A program made the translations under genes and the position numbers. A stretch of DNA of 64,000 nucleotides from Lycocorax pyrrhopterus obiensis (taxonomy: Eukaryota; Chordata; Aves; Passeriformes; Paradisaeidae). Shown one piece after another: positions 36,052 through 48,973 of this stretch. The stretch is taken from positions 45,708,383 through 45,772,382 of the forward strand of contig JACSVZ010000001.1 of NCBI GenBank assembly GCA_014706295.1, in the 5' to 3' direction. Every line of letters begins with the position of its first letter. Positions within the stretch are counted from its first letter, which is position 1. The notes beneath the pieces are model-generated. The model did not search any database and was not told the origin of the DNA. It saw only the letters and a list, made by a program, of their open reading frames with translations.

Positions 36052-39000
36052 ACTACGCTACTTGATAATGTCTTATGCGTCTGTACACTGCTCCTCATTT
36101 ATGACTACCAGAAAACATTATTTCATTATGCAAGGAGACTTAAAGAAAAAAAAAAAAAGAAAAGAAAGCTCTCTCCAAACTTTCTTTGAAGAAGTGCTTG
36201 GACAAAAAAGGGAAAAAAAAAATGCTGCAATCACTCTTACTCAGAGACTCCTGCTTTTTGAGGCAAAAAAGATCAAGAATTCCTCTGTGATATTCCAAGG
36301 AAATTTTCTTCTTGTACTTGCTTCTTGAGAAACAAGGTCAGTCTTTCCATATCTCTTTCTAAATGAAAGAGATCTTTTGCTCATCTACCCAACACTACAG
36401 AGCTCCTGAGACCACTGCATTATTGATGAAGAGGTTGCAACCTGCACCACAGCTTTGCCCTGTTCTTCAGGATGATTTCAAGGCAATCTGTCCTTTGAGT
36501 CTAACTGTTCTTTCAGTTCAACTACTTCTTTCTACAAATCCTCAGAAATCTCAAGACTGCTTTCTATTACATGGGAAAACATATTAAAAAGAAAAAAAAA
36601 GAAAATCAACTAACTAAAAAAAAAAAACCCAAACCACAAACAAACCAAAATTTTTACACAGTGAGAGATAAATGAATGTCTTCTTCAGATAGACATCTCA
36701 GAAATATGATCAAGCTCTCAAGGAGAAAGTATAAATTCCTGCATAAATCTGGCTTTTGGAAAATATGCAAGGCATTATTCTAAGCTACTGATAAAATGAC
36801 ATATCTTTAAGGCTCTCTGAAAAATAAAAAAACTGAAGCTTCGCATAGCTCAATTTTTCTCTTTAGCATGAAGTTCTTTTAGACACAATTGATTTTTTTT
36901 TTTGTGTCTGTGACCATGAACTAGTAACCACTGAAGTACCAGCCATGAGAAAAAGGACAAGGTTCACACAGAAGTTTTCTCAGATAATGACCTATGGGTT
37001 GTGAATTGACTTTCAAAGCAATGACCACTCATCCTCACCACTTTCCAAGACTGTTTTAAAGCTTTCAAGTTTTCCATTTATTTTTAACATCAAATCAACA
37101 TGCATTGCAAGTTGTCTGGAAGAAAGAAAAAATCTTTAGAAGCAAACAATGTGTCTATGTGCCACCATGACAAAATCCTTGTAAATATCTTTAGTAAACA
37201 TATGAATGGAAAAAAAAAAAAGATATTTTTATGCAAGTGATTCCTTATTTCAGAAACAAGCCTCTCTCCAAGGAGATTTTGTACCTATGTTCGCTGAAAA
37301 ACAGCAGTCAATATTTTATGGCAAGGCTAAATGTCTGTCTTCAGGTGGATATTTTAAGGGCTCCCAGCAGAAAAGACATACTGTTTCTTGGGAAGCCACT
37401 CATTGGCATTTTTGGGTAGTTACACATCTGAATAAAATATGTGCTTAGAAATGTCCTTGTATGTTTTTTTTTTTCTACCATTAGCATCTTCCTGCTATGA
37501 CTACATGGATTTTTTTTTTAATTTTAGTCTTTATATTCCCATCGTCTTTCCTCTAATTTTTATGCATTCCTGCTTCTGCTGAGATGATAGAAGAATAACC
37601 TGCCAGTAAAGTAACCAACTCACTTCTTTTTTTCACAAAATAACTGAAAAATGAAGGAAATTGACAGTACTTATGATGTGTTAGCATAATGAAAAGAATA
37701 TATAAACAAACAACTCCCACACACTAGTATGATGATGACTCAAATCATGCAGATGAGAGTTTGCATGTTAAAATAAACTATTTTAAATACAAAGCATATA
37801 ACTTATCTATTAAGCTGAAATTATAAATTTACAAATACCTGTCTATACACAAAACACCTAATAAGAGTTGTGTTTCTTTTTAAGACAGTGAGTGAAATGA
37901 GAGCTAGGAAATCAGGAAACTTATTCTTAATGCATTTGTTAACTTGTTCCACTCACCTTTCATATGCAGAGATGGTTTGAATTCGTATCTGGGTGCTGTT
38001 GCCTGTGCTCTCTTGAGCGTCTTCTCAGAGAGCAACTTATTAACAGTTGTGATAAACACCCTAGGAAGATTGACAGAAAATGTACAAAATACCATTGAGA
38101 AAAAATGATTTTTGTACATCTTCTAAAACGCCCTATTCTGTACCTCCATCTACTGGAGAATTCTTTACAACTAACAGACTCTGAAGGTTTTTCTAATTCA
38201 TCCTCAGTGCATCTGTTATTTTCAAGGAAAGCTAAACCCCAGTTCAGGAAAAAAAAATTACTTCAGGCTATTTCCCTTGAAAATAGCATTTTAAGCATAA
38301 TCATTAGCTCAATCACCTCTGTTTCAATATAACCATTCTTATAAACATCTAAATTTGTAAAAAATATAGTGACCTAAATTAATTAGTAATTTTTTTTTTC
38401 AAAATAGCCAAACAAAAAGCAAAACAAACAATCAAACAAAACCCCGCAGCAATACCTCTTAGGCAATAGAGATTCCCTAGATACCTTCAGCAGAATTGGT
38501 AAAGTTCCCTGCACTCCAAGACTTCTGTAAATGTGAGGGTCCATCTATATTTGTAGCAAATTTAATTCAAAAAAGAGTACAGCAAAAGCAAATAGTGCTG
38601 AGGACCTTGGCATCTACACTGCAAGCATTTTCCAGTATTTTACCCTGACCTGGTCACAGGCTGATTCTGTGTACTGAAAACCCATCAGCAGATGAAATGA
38701 CTTAGCTTTTTCTGGTAAGGTATGATTGGAAAGATGTCCATTGTGTACATTTTGAGAACCCTGCATGGAGAGCACCTTAGCACAGAGAGTACAAATGAGC
38801 AATTTACTCAAAACCAGACAAAAAATGAGAAAAAACACTCTTCTGGTCTGAACTATAATGCATAATGCAGCCATGCTAAGAGATACCACTACACAAGCAA
38901 AGCTAAGCACGTCACAACCTATCTTTTGCCTAGTGTCATTTGAAATTCAGGTTTTGTTTCCAAAGAGGTCCAGTCAAGTCAGAATGTTGGCAACTAGCTC

Positions 39001-41567
39001 CCTTAACAAAGCCCAGCAGCATCACTTTCAGAATAAAACACAGCATTCACCACCACTTTGATTTAGTACTACTGTTGGAAAAGTTGGAACTATACCATCA
39101 TACGTATTTTGGGCAGAGTGGGACACCTGTATTACAGGTCTTCCTAAAGTTCAGACTATTAGCCAATTCCCTCTGTTTTCCGAGTAAGGCCTCCTAGATG
39201 ACCAGGACACAAGTACTTTGGATGAAGAAGGGGTGATATGCTGATTATCCCAATTATTATTATCCCAATTATGACTATCTCCTATTGAAATTTAATCACT
39301 TTTGCAGAAAGGAAACCCAGGCTCATAAAATTAGAAAGAAACAGGAAAAAAGAAAGGGAAAAGAGAGAAGCTGACAGTGTCTGTAAAAAATTAATACGGG
39401 TTTTGCTTTTAAGACACATGAAATAAGTGACTTCTATAGTATGAGGCACATGAAAGCAAGCAAAACAAAATTGTCATTTTTCTTTGAAGAAAAAAAGGTG
39501 TCAGTAATTTAGCTGAGATTATTTCATTACGTAACATAGAAAACACATCTTTAATTGCAAAACCCTAATGAATAACTACTAAATAATTATTGATTCTGCT
39601 TATGGTTTACATTTTTGGTTACAAAAAACATTTAAAAGGAATACAAGTCTATGAAATTAAATAGGAAATACAAGCATATTAGCCAGGTCACATTCCAATT
39701 ACTCAGGGGCTACTTAGTTCACAGAACCTTATGGAACTGTCAACATGTAGAAAAAATTATGTTCTTATTAAAGAGCTAATGGAAGAATCTAGGAAAAATT
39801 GTCATGTAGAAGTATCAAAATAATGTGTGCATTACTTTCAAAGTACTTTTTTTTTCTGTTAAAGTAACTTACCAACTGTAGGTTATTCCACTGCATATCC
39901 TAGAGGCCTGAACCTCCAAATTTCCAGACCAAGTACTTAATCTTAGCACTGGGAACTACTGATTGACCTAATTTCCAAAATCCAGTTTGTGGAGGAAGGC
40001 GAGAGACCTAGTGTGCTCTCAAGTTTCTCTCAGATATTGATTTAAGATATTATCAGAATATCCACTTGGGGCTTAGCAGTCACTCAGGCTTGGGAAATGG
40101 AGCTATAACTTATCACTACCTCCATTAGAAAATGTGGGTTTTGTCGCTATTGTTATGGTTAGTCACATCATAGAAGGAGTTAAAAATGTGGTGTATGTCC
40201 TAGTATTCATCACCCACTTTTTTTTTCCTATTCTTTGTAGAAAAGCAAGTTTTCAGAAGACCCATTTGAGTACAGGAACATCAGTCCTCCAAAGGGAGTG
40301 TCAGAGATGTCAAATGCACCTGCAACAGGCAGTAACAACCACAATTTACTCCTATCCTTTTGTCTGCAGCTGCTGTTTCCTTATATTAGCAAGTACTGCA
40401 ATTCCTTCACAAATCACTGTGGTCATGTATTGACTCATATTCCTCTAAACCTACAGACACTGCCATCAAGTGCACAAAGGCAGAGTGAAGAAAACATCGT
40501 CAAACAATAAAAATGTGAGAACAGAGGCCGTCCTGTTCTCTGCCTCTTCTTCTAAACCCTCAGTTTTGATTTGAACTTCAGTTTTTGATTTGAAAGCTAT
40601 TTAGAAGAAAACCTTTTTTTTTTTCCTCCTCGACAGGCTAGAAAGTATTTTATGTGATTCATGACTTTTTGTTTTGGGTGACAAGACACTTTTGAAATGT
40701 TTCTGAAGAGCTGATTAATATAATTGGAGATTTCTCTCTTGGTATAAATGGCTGAGGAAGTTTAAAAGAGATTTATGTTGCTGCTTGAAGGTAGTGTGTG
40801 AGCTTACTTCCCCTCTCTTTCTTCTTTATTGTTCCGCTTAAATGGAAATGCTGAGAAAACAAGACCATAATTCAGCAATTCACAAGTCATGGCATAGCAA
40901 ATATACTGTGTTCTGTCTTACCAACTATATTGAGGACTTAGGAGTTCAATAGGGGGGATCCAATATCATCAACCTTATCAAGCATTTCCATGAGTCTGAA
41001 AATATTTGTTTCTTACATCAGATGTCCTTGTGTTTATTCTATCAAATGAAAAAAATAACCAACCAAACAAAAAACCCCAACCAACTAATCAACTAAACAA
41101 AACAAAACAAAAAAAATCACCCACACCAACCATGCAACCAACCCAAAAAAAAATCATAGCAAAAAACTATAGTAGAACTTTAATTCATCTGCAGCAAAGG
41201 TGAAAGCTAAAAGACATTTTTATAATTATGCCATTTAAGGAATTATATGTAAATTAATTAAAATATGTGTAAATATTCCTGTATGGCTATTTAGGGATAT
41301 GACAACATTCGAGACCAGAAAGAAATATTTCTGGTAACAGACAAGGCCTGAGAATCTACACTTTAGATTTCATTTAAGCAAAAAAGTTCTTCCAAGAGCC
41401 TAACTTCTATACTGTAGCACGGTTATTTAATGATTTGGTTTACCAATTCAGAAGAATAATAAATAATAACGAATTTTGTCTTTCTTACTGTCCCTCGTTC
41501 CCTTTTTAATTGTCACCATAATTTAACAAGATGTTATGCTGTCAGAGTTTAATTAAGCCTCTCAACA
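36052..41567. other. AT-rich DNA, no gene seen
   Basis: No gene or dispersed repeat recognised. Minor simple sequence includes A-rich runs at 36145-36165 and 36590-36650, a 15-bp-period duplication (ATTATCCCAATT) at 39244-39270, an 18-bp-period duplication (CAGTTTTGATTTGAA) at 40561-40594, and A/C-rich sequence at 41049-41155. Confidence 0.45.
41049..41155. repeat. A/C-rich simple sequence
   Basis: ACCAACC, AACAAAA and ACAAAACAAA-type units over about 100 bp, with an accidental Asn/Gln/Lys/Pro-rich open frame. Confidence 0.9.
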
Positions 41568-41582
41568 ATGCCATCTGGTGGA
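41568..41582 (-). promoter_or_regulatory. CTCF-type motif (minus orientation)
   Basis: The minus strand reads TCCACCAGATGGCAT, matching the vertebrate CTCF core CCASYAGRKGGCRS at all but the last position. Short motifs occur by chance, so occupancy is unproven. Confidence 0.5.
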
Positions 41583-41651
41583 GTTAAAACTAAATTATTT
41601 AGAGCTCATACTTTTTCATCTTAGCTCGTACCTTACACTGTACACGTATGC

Positions 41652-41784
41652 AGGCAGTATGGGGAACAAACAGGAGAAACTGGAGATATGTGTGCAGTCA
41701 CAGGGCTTTGATCTCATTGTGATTATGGAGATGTGGTGGGATAGCTTGCCTGACTGGAATGTTTTAGATGTCTCTTGGGTGAAG
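41652..41784 (+). mobile_element. CR1 ORF2 endonuclease fragment
   Basis: Peptide sense GSMGNKQEKLE followed by WWDSLPDW matches the start of the CR1 endonuclease domain and the start of the copy at 15808. Homology stops where an unrelated segment begins. Confidence 0.85.
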
Positions 41785-42442
41785 TGATGGTTTCAGTCTT
41801 GACCTGTTATGGGTGGGGGAAGGCCATGAAACACAAAGTTCGATGGGTTAATATATATTCAGGTTCGGGTGGGAACACCCAGGTACCTCCGCTGATGGGG
41901 GCAGTCCGACATAACACTGTGGATCATGTGCTGTCCTGTGGCAAAAGACCCCACAAATGAGTCTGGGGCACTTCGTGGGTCTTTGATGGTTTGTGACACT
42001 TTAACACATGGCAGCTGCCTCTCACATCAGTGTAGATGAGCCAGGTGTGCCCCATCAGAAGCGATGAACACCCTCAGGCCTATGTGTGGGTGCCCCAGTA
42101 CCTCCCCCAAACAGGGAGGGGTTTAACACCTGAGCAAGTTGTGTAAGGGAGGACATCGGCATGATAAAAAACATCATCCCACCTCACAGGATCTGCTTAT
42201 GGGTCTGCACCCTGGCTGAAAACCCCTGCTTGTTGCTAAAGAATGCTCAGTTTGTCATGGTCGTTCCCCAGTGGTCAGTGCTCACCCCTGGGCTGTTTTT
42301 ATTCAGATCAGAGGTTTTGCTGCCACACACCCAAATTTCTCTGCCTCCCCTTCAGTTGCAGGGGTGCAAACCTGGCCTCAGTAAAGCACCCTGCTGCTTT
42401 TGCAAATGGCTGATTGAGTCATTAACCTTTAATATTTCTTAC
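41785..42442. other. Unassigned GC-rich insert within CR1
   Basis: About 660 bp not recognisable as CR1 separate the endonuclease fragment from the RT part. The 8-mer GTGATGGT occurs at both junctions (41784-41791 and 42446-42453). It lacks TG...CA ends at those points. It may be another repeat, or an insertion with deletion of roughly the middle of ORF2. The long frame 42161-42859 starts in it and runs into the CR1 RT, which does not make it a gene. Confidence 0.55.
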
Positions 42443-43736
42443 AAGGTGATGGTGTACCTCATTCTGGAGGCCATCTTTATCCTCATAGATGACAAGAAGG
42501 AGATAAGGAGTGGTCAGCATGGATTCACTAAAGGTAAATCGTGCTTGACAAACCTGATTGCCTTCTCTGATGAAACAACTACCTTGGTGAGAAGAGAGCA
42601 AGTAGATATTGTCTACCTCAACTTCAGCAAGGCTTTCAACACTGTCTCTCACAACATCCTCATATGCAAACTCATGGAGTGTGGATTGGATGAGTGGACA
42701 GTGAGGTGGATTGAGAAGTGGCTGAACAGCATATCCCAGAGCGTTATAATCAGTGGCACAGGGTCTAATTGGAAACCTCGTGATGTGCCCCAAGGTTCAA
42801 TACTGGGCCCAGTTAGCATGTATTTAACTTATTCATTAATGACTTGGATTAAGGCATAGAGGCCTCTTCAACAAGTTCACTGACAACACAAATCTGGGAG
42901 GAGCGGCCAATGCCCCAGAGGGCTGGGCAGCCCTGCAGAAAGACCTCAAAGGAGAGAGATATGGGCAGAGAAGAATCGTCTGAAATTCAGCAAAGGCAAA
43001 TGGAAGGTCCTGCACCTGAGGAGGAATAAAGACCTTCACCAGTACAAGCTGGTGTCCAACCTGGAAAGCTGCTCTGCAGAGAAAGACCTGAGGGTCCTGG
43101 TAGGCAACAAGCTGTCCATGAGCCAGCAGTGAGCCCTTGTGGCCAAGATGGCCAATGGTATCCTGGGATGCATTAGGAAGAGCTTTTCCAGCAGGATGAA
43201 GGGAGTTATCCTGCACCTCTACTCAGCCCTACTGACGCTTTGTCCACTTCTGGTCTCCTCAGTACTAGAGAGACATGGGGCTCCTGGAGCAGGTCCAGCA
43301 GAGAGTGACAAAGATGATTAAGTGACTGGAGCATCTCTTTTATGAGGAAACGGTGAGGGAACTGGGTCTGGTCAGGCTCAAGAAGAGACGACTGAGAGGG
43401 CACCTCATCAACGTCTATAAGTATCTGAAGACAGAGTGTCTAGAGAATTGAGCCAAGCCTCTTCTCAGTGGTGCTGAGCAATAGAACAAGAGGAAATGAG
43501 CAGAAACTGGAGTACAAGAAGCTCCACCTGAATATGAGGATGAACTTCTTTACTGTGTGGGTGGCTGTTGCCCAGAGAAGTTGTGAAGTCTCTCTCACTG
43601 AAGATATTCAAGAGCTGTCTGGAGACATTTGTGTGCAATGTGCTCTAGGATGACAGCTTGAGCAGGGAGGTTGGACCAGATGTACTACTGTGGTCCTGGC
43701 CAGCCTTGCCCATTCTGTGATTCTGAGATTCTGTGG
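42443..43736 (+). mobile_element. CR1 LINE: RT part to complete 3' end
   Basis: Reverse-transcriptase peptide is readable: SGQHGFTKGKSCLTN, then YLNFSKAFNTVSHN (motif A, whose catalytic Asp is replaced by Asn) and [10 protein letters not shown]. The motif C region (about 42870-42895) reads FTDN rather than the family's FADD and is in another frame. Later stretches match ORF2's C-terminus and 3' UTR, and the element ends with the octamers ATTCTGTG, ATTCTGAG, ATTCTGTG at 43711-43735. It is coding-dead through frameshifts and loss of both catalytic motifs. Confidence 0.95.
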
Positions 43737-43976
43737 TGCTCATGACAACGGAGAAGAATTATTCTTGGCAACCTCTTTCAAGGAAAAGCAAAACAAATAA
43801 GCAAATTTCATTCAGTCAGCTTCACTAGTTTTTATGGATGCTGAAAAAGCTCTAGCAGAGAATTTCTTCAGCTCTCTGCAGCATTTTTGTGAGAGTTCTG
43901 TCTTTCTCATGCAAGTAACTCAAAACAATGTTACAGTTTTGTAAACTTCTTGCAGCTGCAGGTTGTTTTGCAGAAT

Positions 43977-44199
43977 TGTTATGGTTCTAACTAGAAAAAC
44001 ATTCAGAGATGGGTGTCTTAGAACTTGACCAATCCCCTTAAGGGGTGGATGGCAAAAAAACCAATTACCTTATGCCACTTAATACACTTTGCGAACCAAC
44101 ATAAAAAAGCCTTCTGAGAATTCATTAAAGCTCTTCCATTCATCCCTGAGCCTGGACTTCGTGTCGTTTCTCTACTTGTCCGTGGGGAAAACAGCGACA
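43977..44199 (+). mobile_element. Short LTR-like element (family F)
   Basis: A 223-bp block starts TGTTATGG and ends GCGACA. In order it has a TATA-like ATAAAAAAG (44101-44109), a polyadenylation signal ATTAAA (44124-44129), and a GT-rich tail (CGTGTCGTTTC, TTGTCCGTGGGG), the layout of a compact retroviral LTR. No target duplication or primer-binding site adjoins it, so the LTR assignment is an inference from structure. Confidence 0.5.
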
Positions 44200-45670
44200 G
44201 TTTGGAAGTAATATTTACCAAAGTGAGATACGCTAAAATTTACAGCTCTCAGGCTATCTAAACCAGGGCTGATTTTATGTTTAACTAGTGACAAGATGGA
44301 CTCTTTTGGTTACCATTACCTTCCTACAGAATGACATCCATCATATCCTGCACTTAGAACTGAAGACACTTATATGTCCCTTCTCCATATTCATATCTAC
44401 AGGATTTTTGGTATTTATGTGAGGGATGTATTGGATTATTTTAAAGGCCATATCAGTGCAGCAATATACCTGATTAACTTCACAGTTCTTCTGTGGGTGT
44501 TGTGGGCTCCTGAACGCCCACACAATACCTGTTTTCATTTCTCAATGGCTCCCCTTTGATCAAATGAAGTAGTACTCTCCAAGCAATATTTCAGGAACTG
44601 CTTCCTAAGAGTTTAATCCAGAAAAGCTATCACAATTGGCTATCACAATTGGCTATATATCTATATTCCATATAGATCTCCAGCACTGTTTTGGGCACCT
44701 TACACTTCAGACAGTCCTAGTTAGCCTTGCATCTCACACTAACATCCACCCTTAGGCTCACGCTATTTAAGCACTTCTTTTCAGGGCTGTGATGCTGTTT
44801 TCATACCATTTACACTTTTTGCACAATTGCTCCGCCAAACTGAGTGAGACTAATACATTATTGTAAATTCCATACATATACCATGAAGGATCAAAAAAAA
44901 AAAAAAATGCCAAGTGGCACAGGCAGTCCATCCCAAAAAAATAGTTATTTAGAAGTGTAGAAGCAAACCATCTAGAATACTTGGCAGATAAAGAGAGGTT
45001 CTATAGAGAAAGAAAATCCAGTAACTTATCAAAGCACAGAATTACAGAATCAAATGCAGCTTGTAAATTCTCATTTCACAGCTACAGAGGGACATGAGGG
45101 CATCACCTCATAAAATATTTTTATATTTTTCATTTGTACTGGTCTTAGAAGAAATAGAAAAACATAATTTCATCAAGAATCTTATAAAATATGGATGCAA
45201 AGAAGCCTTTAGGGACAGTTGTTCAAGCTTGGAATCTTGCAGAAGCGCAAGAGTGAATAATTAAGGTGACTAAGCATGTGTTAACATCCACACTTCTCTC
45301 TGGTCCAAAGGCATATGAAAAGTAGTTTGAGATAAAATTTGCAGGAACTGAAGTCTTTTAAGAAAACAACATATTAAAACCCCATTTGTATTATCCCTTT
45401 ATTGTCTCTTGCATCAAATTCCTGAGAGGAACCTTGGGTCTCTTAGACAGCTAAAGAACAGGGAGGGAGGGAGTAAGTGATATGATTTGGAGTGCATACA
45501 AAAGCCAATGCTTCACTGCATTCCTGTATTAGTAATAAAAATGTGAAGAATTAAAAATAGTTAAATATTACATATATAAATCAGCAGTAAGTAACTGCTG
45601 ACAGTGTTTCAGAAGTGCTGCAGTAGTCTTTGGGTACACCACTGTTTCACTACTCTGCCTTAATTTGTTA
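44200..45670. other. AT-rich DNA, no gene seen
   Basis: No gene recognised. A 13-bp tandem duplication (GCTATCACAATTG twice) lies at 44626-44651, and an A-run at 44891-44905. Confidence 0.45.
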
Positions 45671-45740
45671 TGTGAGAGGACATGGTTTCCTAGTGCTAGG
45701 TTGCAAGGAATACTGGGCTCCACGCTGGGACTGGGCTGGG
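45671..45740 (+). repeat. Dispersed repeat piece matching 47093-47160
   Basis: TTTCCTAGTGCTAGGTTGCA is shared exactly with 47104-47123, and flanking bases match at about 80 percent over 70 bp. The second copy lies in the CR1 5' region, so this is probably another CR1 ORF1-side fragment. Confidence 0.75.
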
Positions 45741-46989
45741 AGGATTATGACCACCTTCTTTGTACTAGTGATAGAACAAGGAATGGTGGTTACCAATTGG
45801 AAGGAGAAAACACAGTAGTAACAGTGTATGCAAGAGCTAAACATGAAAAGGTGTGTCAAGCTACAAACCTAGGAACCAGGTACCAGGAATGCGGACCAGG
45901 CAGCCATGAGAAAAACAGTCTGAAAGTAATCTGACATTGTCTAAAAAAGCCAGTATGCTGTTAGATCATGGAAATTAAACTACCAAAAAGCAGAGCAGGC
46001 CATCAAAAATTCTTACTTTCAAATATTAAGGAGATGCTAAAACTTACATATAAAATGAATAGAGATGCCACATGGGAATGTCTGGTTTCCCTCAGGGAAG
46101 GTCTCCTAAAAATGTAGACGTGACAGAAACAGATTGAGAAGTACAGATTAAGCTGACCTGCTATTGAAACTAATACAAAATGCTAGGAGAATTATGGTAC
46201 AAAACCTAACTTGACAAGCATTTAAAAGATAGCTATCAAAAATGTTTTGTCATTATTTTGTTAAGCACAGTCAAAAAAAAAATAATGTTTTTTTCAATAT
46301 AATTGTGTTTTAATATACAGTTGGACATGTAACTTTTAAAAGTAAACTCAGAGGAGACAAGAATAAAGCAAAAATTATTTTTTTGCCTCTTGTGTCCTTG
46401 CAGACTGGTCTTTTGTTCCTAGCTTGATTTCAGCCTGGAAATTCAGTTCCTTTTTCCTCTGTTTGGTTTTAGGTAATCCCTTCTGGTTCCTAGGTATTCT
46501 TTCTTTATCACACTTTGATCTTTATTTTCAGCAGTATTTTTGTAGACTTTGTTCAGCAGCACACCTGGGAGATTTCTTGTCTGTCGCCTTTTTAGAGTAA
46601 TATCGTATACATAGTGTCATACAAATAAAACACCACAGGTTTCAAGAAGTTGACGTGACTGTTGTGAAATAGAGCGGTTTTGTCCTTTCACCTTCCTCTG
46701 CTGCATCATACTGAGAAAGCCAAACACGGCTGGCAAAAAGGAACTGTACAGTTTGAACAATGACTATTCAGAGAGATAGGCTTCTGCCTCTATTTGCTTT
46801 TCCCTTATTAAGGAGGACCTAAACCTTCAAGTTCTTTCTGCATGGGGAACTATTCTACAACCGTGGAGCGTTTATTTAACTTTTGCTAGGAATGACAGCA
46901 ACCATGGGCAGCAGAAAGGGGATTTGACAGTCATCTCGTGAGGGCAGCAGTCCTGAAGACACTGCTTGAGACAGACTGGGATTGCCAAG
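45741..46989. other. AT-rich DNA, no gene seen
   Basis: No gene recognised. CR1 5' sequence may begin within the last 150 bp, where composition becomes GC-richer, but I cannot place its start. Confidence 0.4.
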
Positions 46990-47900
46990 TTTGGTACAAC
47001 CATAGCAGTAACGCACCAACAGACACAGTCCTGGCTAGCATTGACCAGTGGACTTCAAGGGCAGATCAGATGGCTTTACCCTACTGAGTCCTGTGAGAGG
47101 ACAGTTTCCTAGTGCTAGGTTGCAAGTAATGATGGGCACCTTCCCAGGATTGAGATGGGCTAGTTGTGCACCCCCTTCCTCACGCAGGTAAACTCCAGTT
47201 AGGCACTGAGTCACACACTGAAAGGGCTGCAGTAAGGAATGAATAATCTTCAAAACATCCGAGCAGGACTCAGCAGCAAGAAGATTGACGAGTTTTTCAT
47301 AGAGGCCCTGGAAGTTCAACAGCCTCAGCCCTGCTTTGTTAAGAGAGGAGAGTTAAGACTGTGCTTGAATCAGTAAAGCTCAGAGGCTGCAAGGTTGGGG
47401 CAGGCTGAAAGACTGGCTTTTCAGGCAACAGGAAAAAAGCTTTTCTCCTCTTGCAGACATGCTCATACAGAAGAGTAACTAAGACCTGGTAACAGATGAG
47501 CAGGAACAACTTCCACAAGGAAAGACATACCAGGAAACCAAGTATGATATGACACAAAGACAGGGCAGTCTGTGATGCTGTTGAGAAACTTCTTTCTGCA
47601 TGGTGAGGATGGGATAACAGTGAAGGCACCATTTTCTCACTATCTGAGCTGTCTGAGAGGTTTTGCCGTTTGTAAGGGTCTTGAATCCAGGATGTGTGGA
47701 GAAATTACTGAGGCCTTCAACATGCACTTCTTGCTGCTCATCCATGTGAGCATTAATGACACCACCAAAGTAAATGCTGAGCACACCAAGGATGAACATA
47801 GAGTTCTGAGTGTAAGGAGCAGTGCCATAGTTGTTTATGTGGGGATGTCCTTGCTTCTGTCAGACAATGGGAAAGAAACAAGTAGGTGCAGGTGAAGTCT
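46990..47900 (+). mobile_element. CR1 LINE 5' part with ORF1 remnant
   Basis: The frame 47572-47895 carries FFLHGEDGITVKAPFSHYLS and, further on, HVSINDTTKVN. These match the ORF1 protein of full-length avian CR1, which carries an esterase-like (SGNH) domain whose GxND block reads GTNDT in intact copies; here it is SINDT. Sequence before it (47035-47570) has frameshifts and stops. CR1 copies are rarely long enough to retain ORF1. The part ends where an opposite-strand CR1 begins at 47911. Confidence 0.72.
47093..47160 (+). repeat. Dispersed repeat piece matching 45671-45740
   Basis: Second copy of the block described at 45671-45740, inside the CR1 5' part. Confidence 0.75.
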
Positions 47901-47910
47901 GCCAGTAACT

Positions 47911-48920
47911 GAATCACACAGAATCACAGAACGATCAGGGTTAGAAGAGACCTTCAAGGTCATCCAACCATCATCCTATCATCACCATAACCACCCCTAA
48001 ACCATATAGCCAAATGCCATTTTCAGATGCTTCTTAAACACTACTGGAGACGGTAACTCCACTATCTCCCTGGGCAAATTATTCCAATGCCTAACAAACC
48101 TTTCAGTGAACTTTTTTTTTTTTTCTAATCTCTACTGTGAACCTCCCTGGGTGCAATTTGAGGCCATTTCCTCTTGTCCTCTCACCTGAAACATGGCAGA
48201 AGAGAATGATCCCATGCACTACAACCTCCATTTAGGTAATTGTACAGAACAATGAGGTTCCACCTGGGCTTCCTCTTCTCCAGACTAAACAATCTCAGTT
48301 TCCTTAGTCACTTCCCATAAGACATTTTCTTTGACCCTTCATCACTTTTGTTGCCCTTCTCTGGTCATGGTCCGGCTCCTCAATGTCCTTTCTGAAGTGA
48401 GTGACCCAAAACCAAACACAGCACTCAATATATCGCCTCACCAGTGCTGAGTACAGTGGGACAATACTTGCCCTGGTCCTGCTGGCCACACTAACCTTGA
48501 TACAGACCAGGATGCCATTGGCCTTCTTCATCACCTGGGCACACACTGGCTCAAGTTCAGCTGACTGTCAACCAGCATCCCCAAGTCCCTTTCTGCTGAG
48601 CAACTCTCAAGGCACTCTTCCTCCATGCCACAGACTGCATGGTGTTGTTGTGACCCAGGTGCAGGACCCATCATTTTACCTTTTCCAACCTCACGCAGTT
48701 GTCCTTGCCTTGGCCCATCAATCCAGTCTGTCAAGATCCCTCTGCAGAGCCTTCCTACCCTAAAGCAAATCAACATTCCCATCTAACCTGGTGTCACCTG
48801 TGAACTGACCAAGGGTACACGCAATCCCCTCATCCAAATCATCATTAAAGATGTTAAATAGGACAGGCTCCAATACTGAGCCCTGGGGAACACCACTAGT
48901 GACAAGTCACCAACTGATTT
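47911..48920 (-). mobile_element. CR1 LINE, minus strand, RT to 3' end
   Basis: On the plus strand it starts with GAATCACACAGAATCACAGA, the reverse complement of the CR1 tail. Minus-strand peptide includes [17 protein letters not shown], and FTGDTRLD where the family's FADD motif lies, then [15 protein letters not shown] and [11 protein letters not shown] from ORF2's C-terminus. Stops, shifts and the altered motif show it is inactive. It abuts the plus-strand CR1 parts on both sides, so it probably inserted into that element. Confidence 0.93.
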
Positions 48921-48973
48921 AAGAGCTGGTGTCATGTGCCAGTCTTTTTGGTCTCAGGACTCCTCTAGAGTAT

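Noticed and set aside
42161..42859. 232-codon plus-strand open frame as a gene
   Set aside because: Its second half is CR1 reverse transcriptase with lost catalytic residues, and its first half is the unassigned insert.
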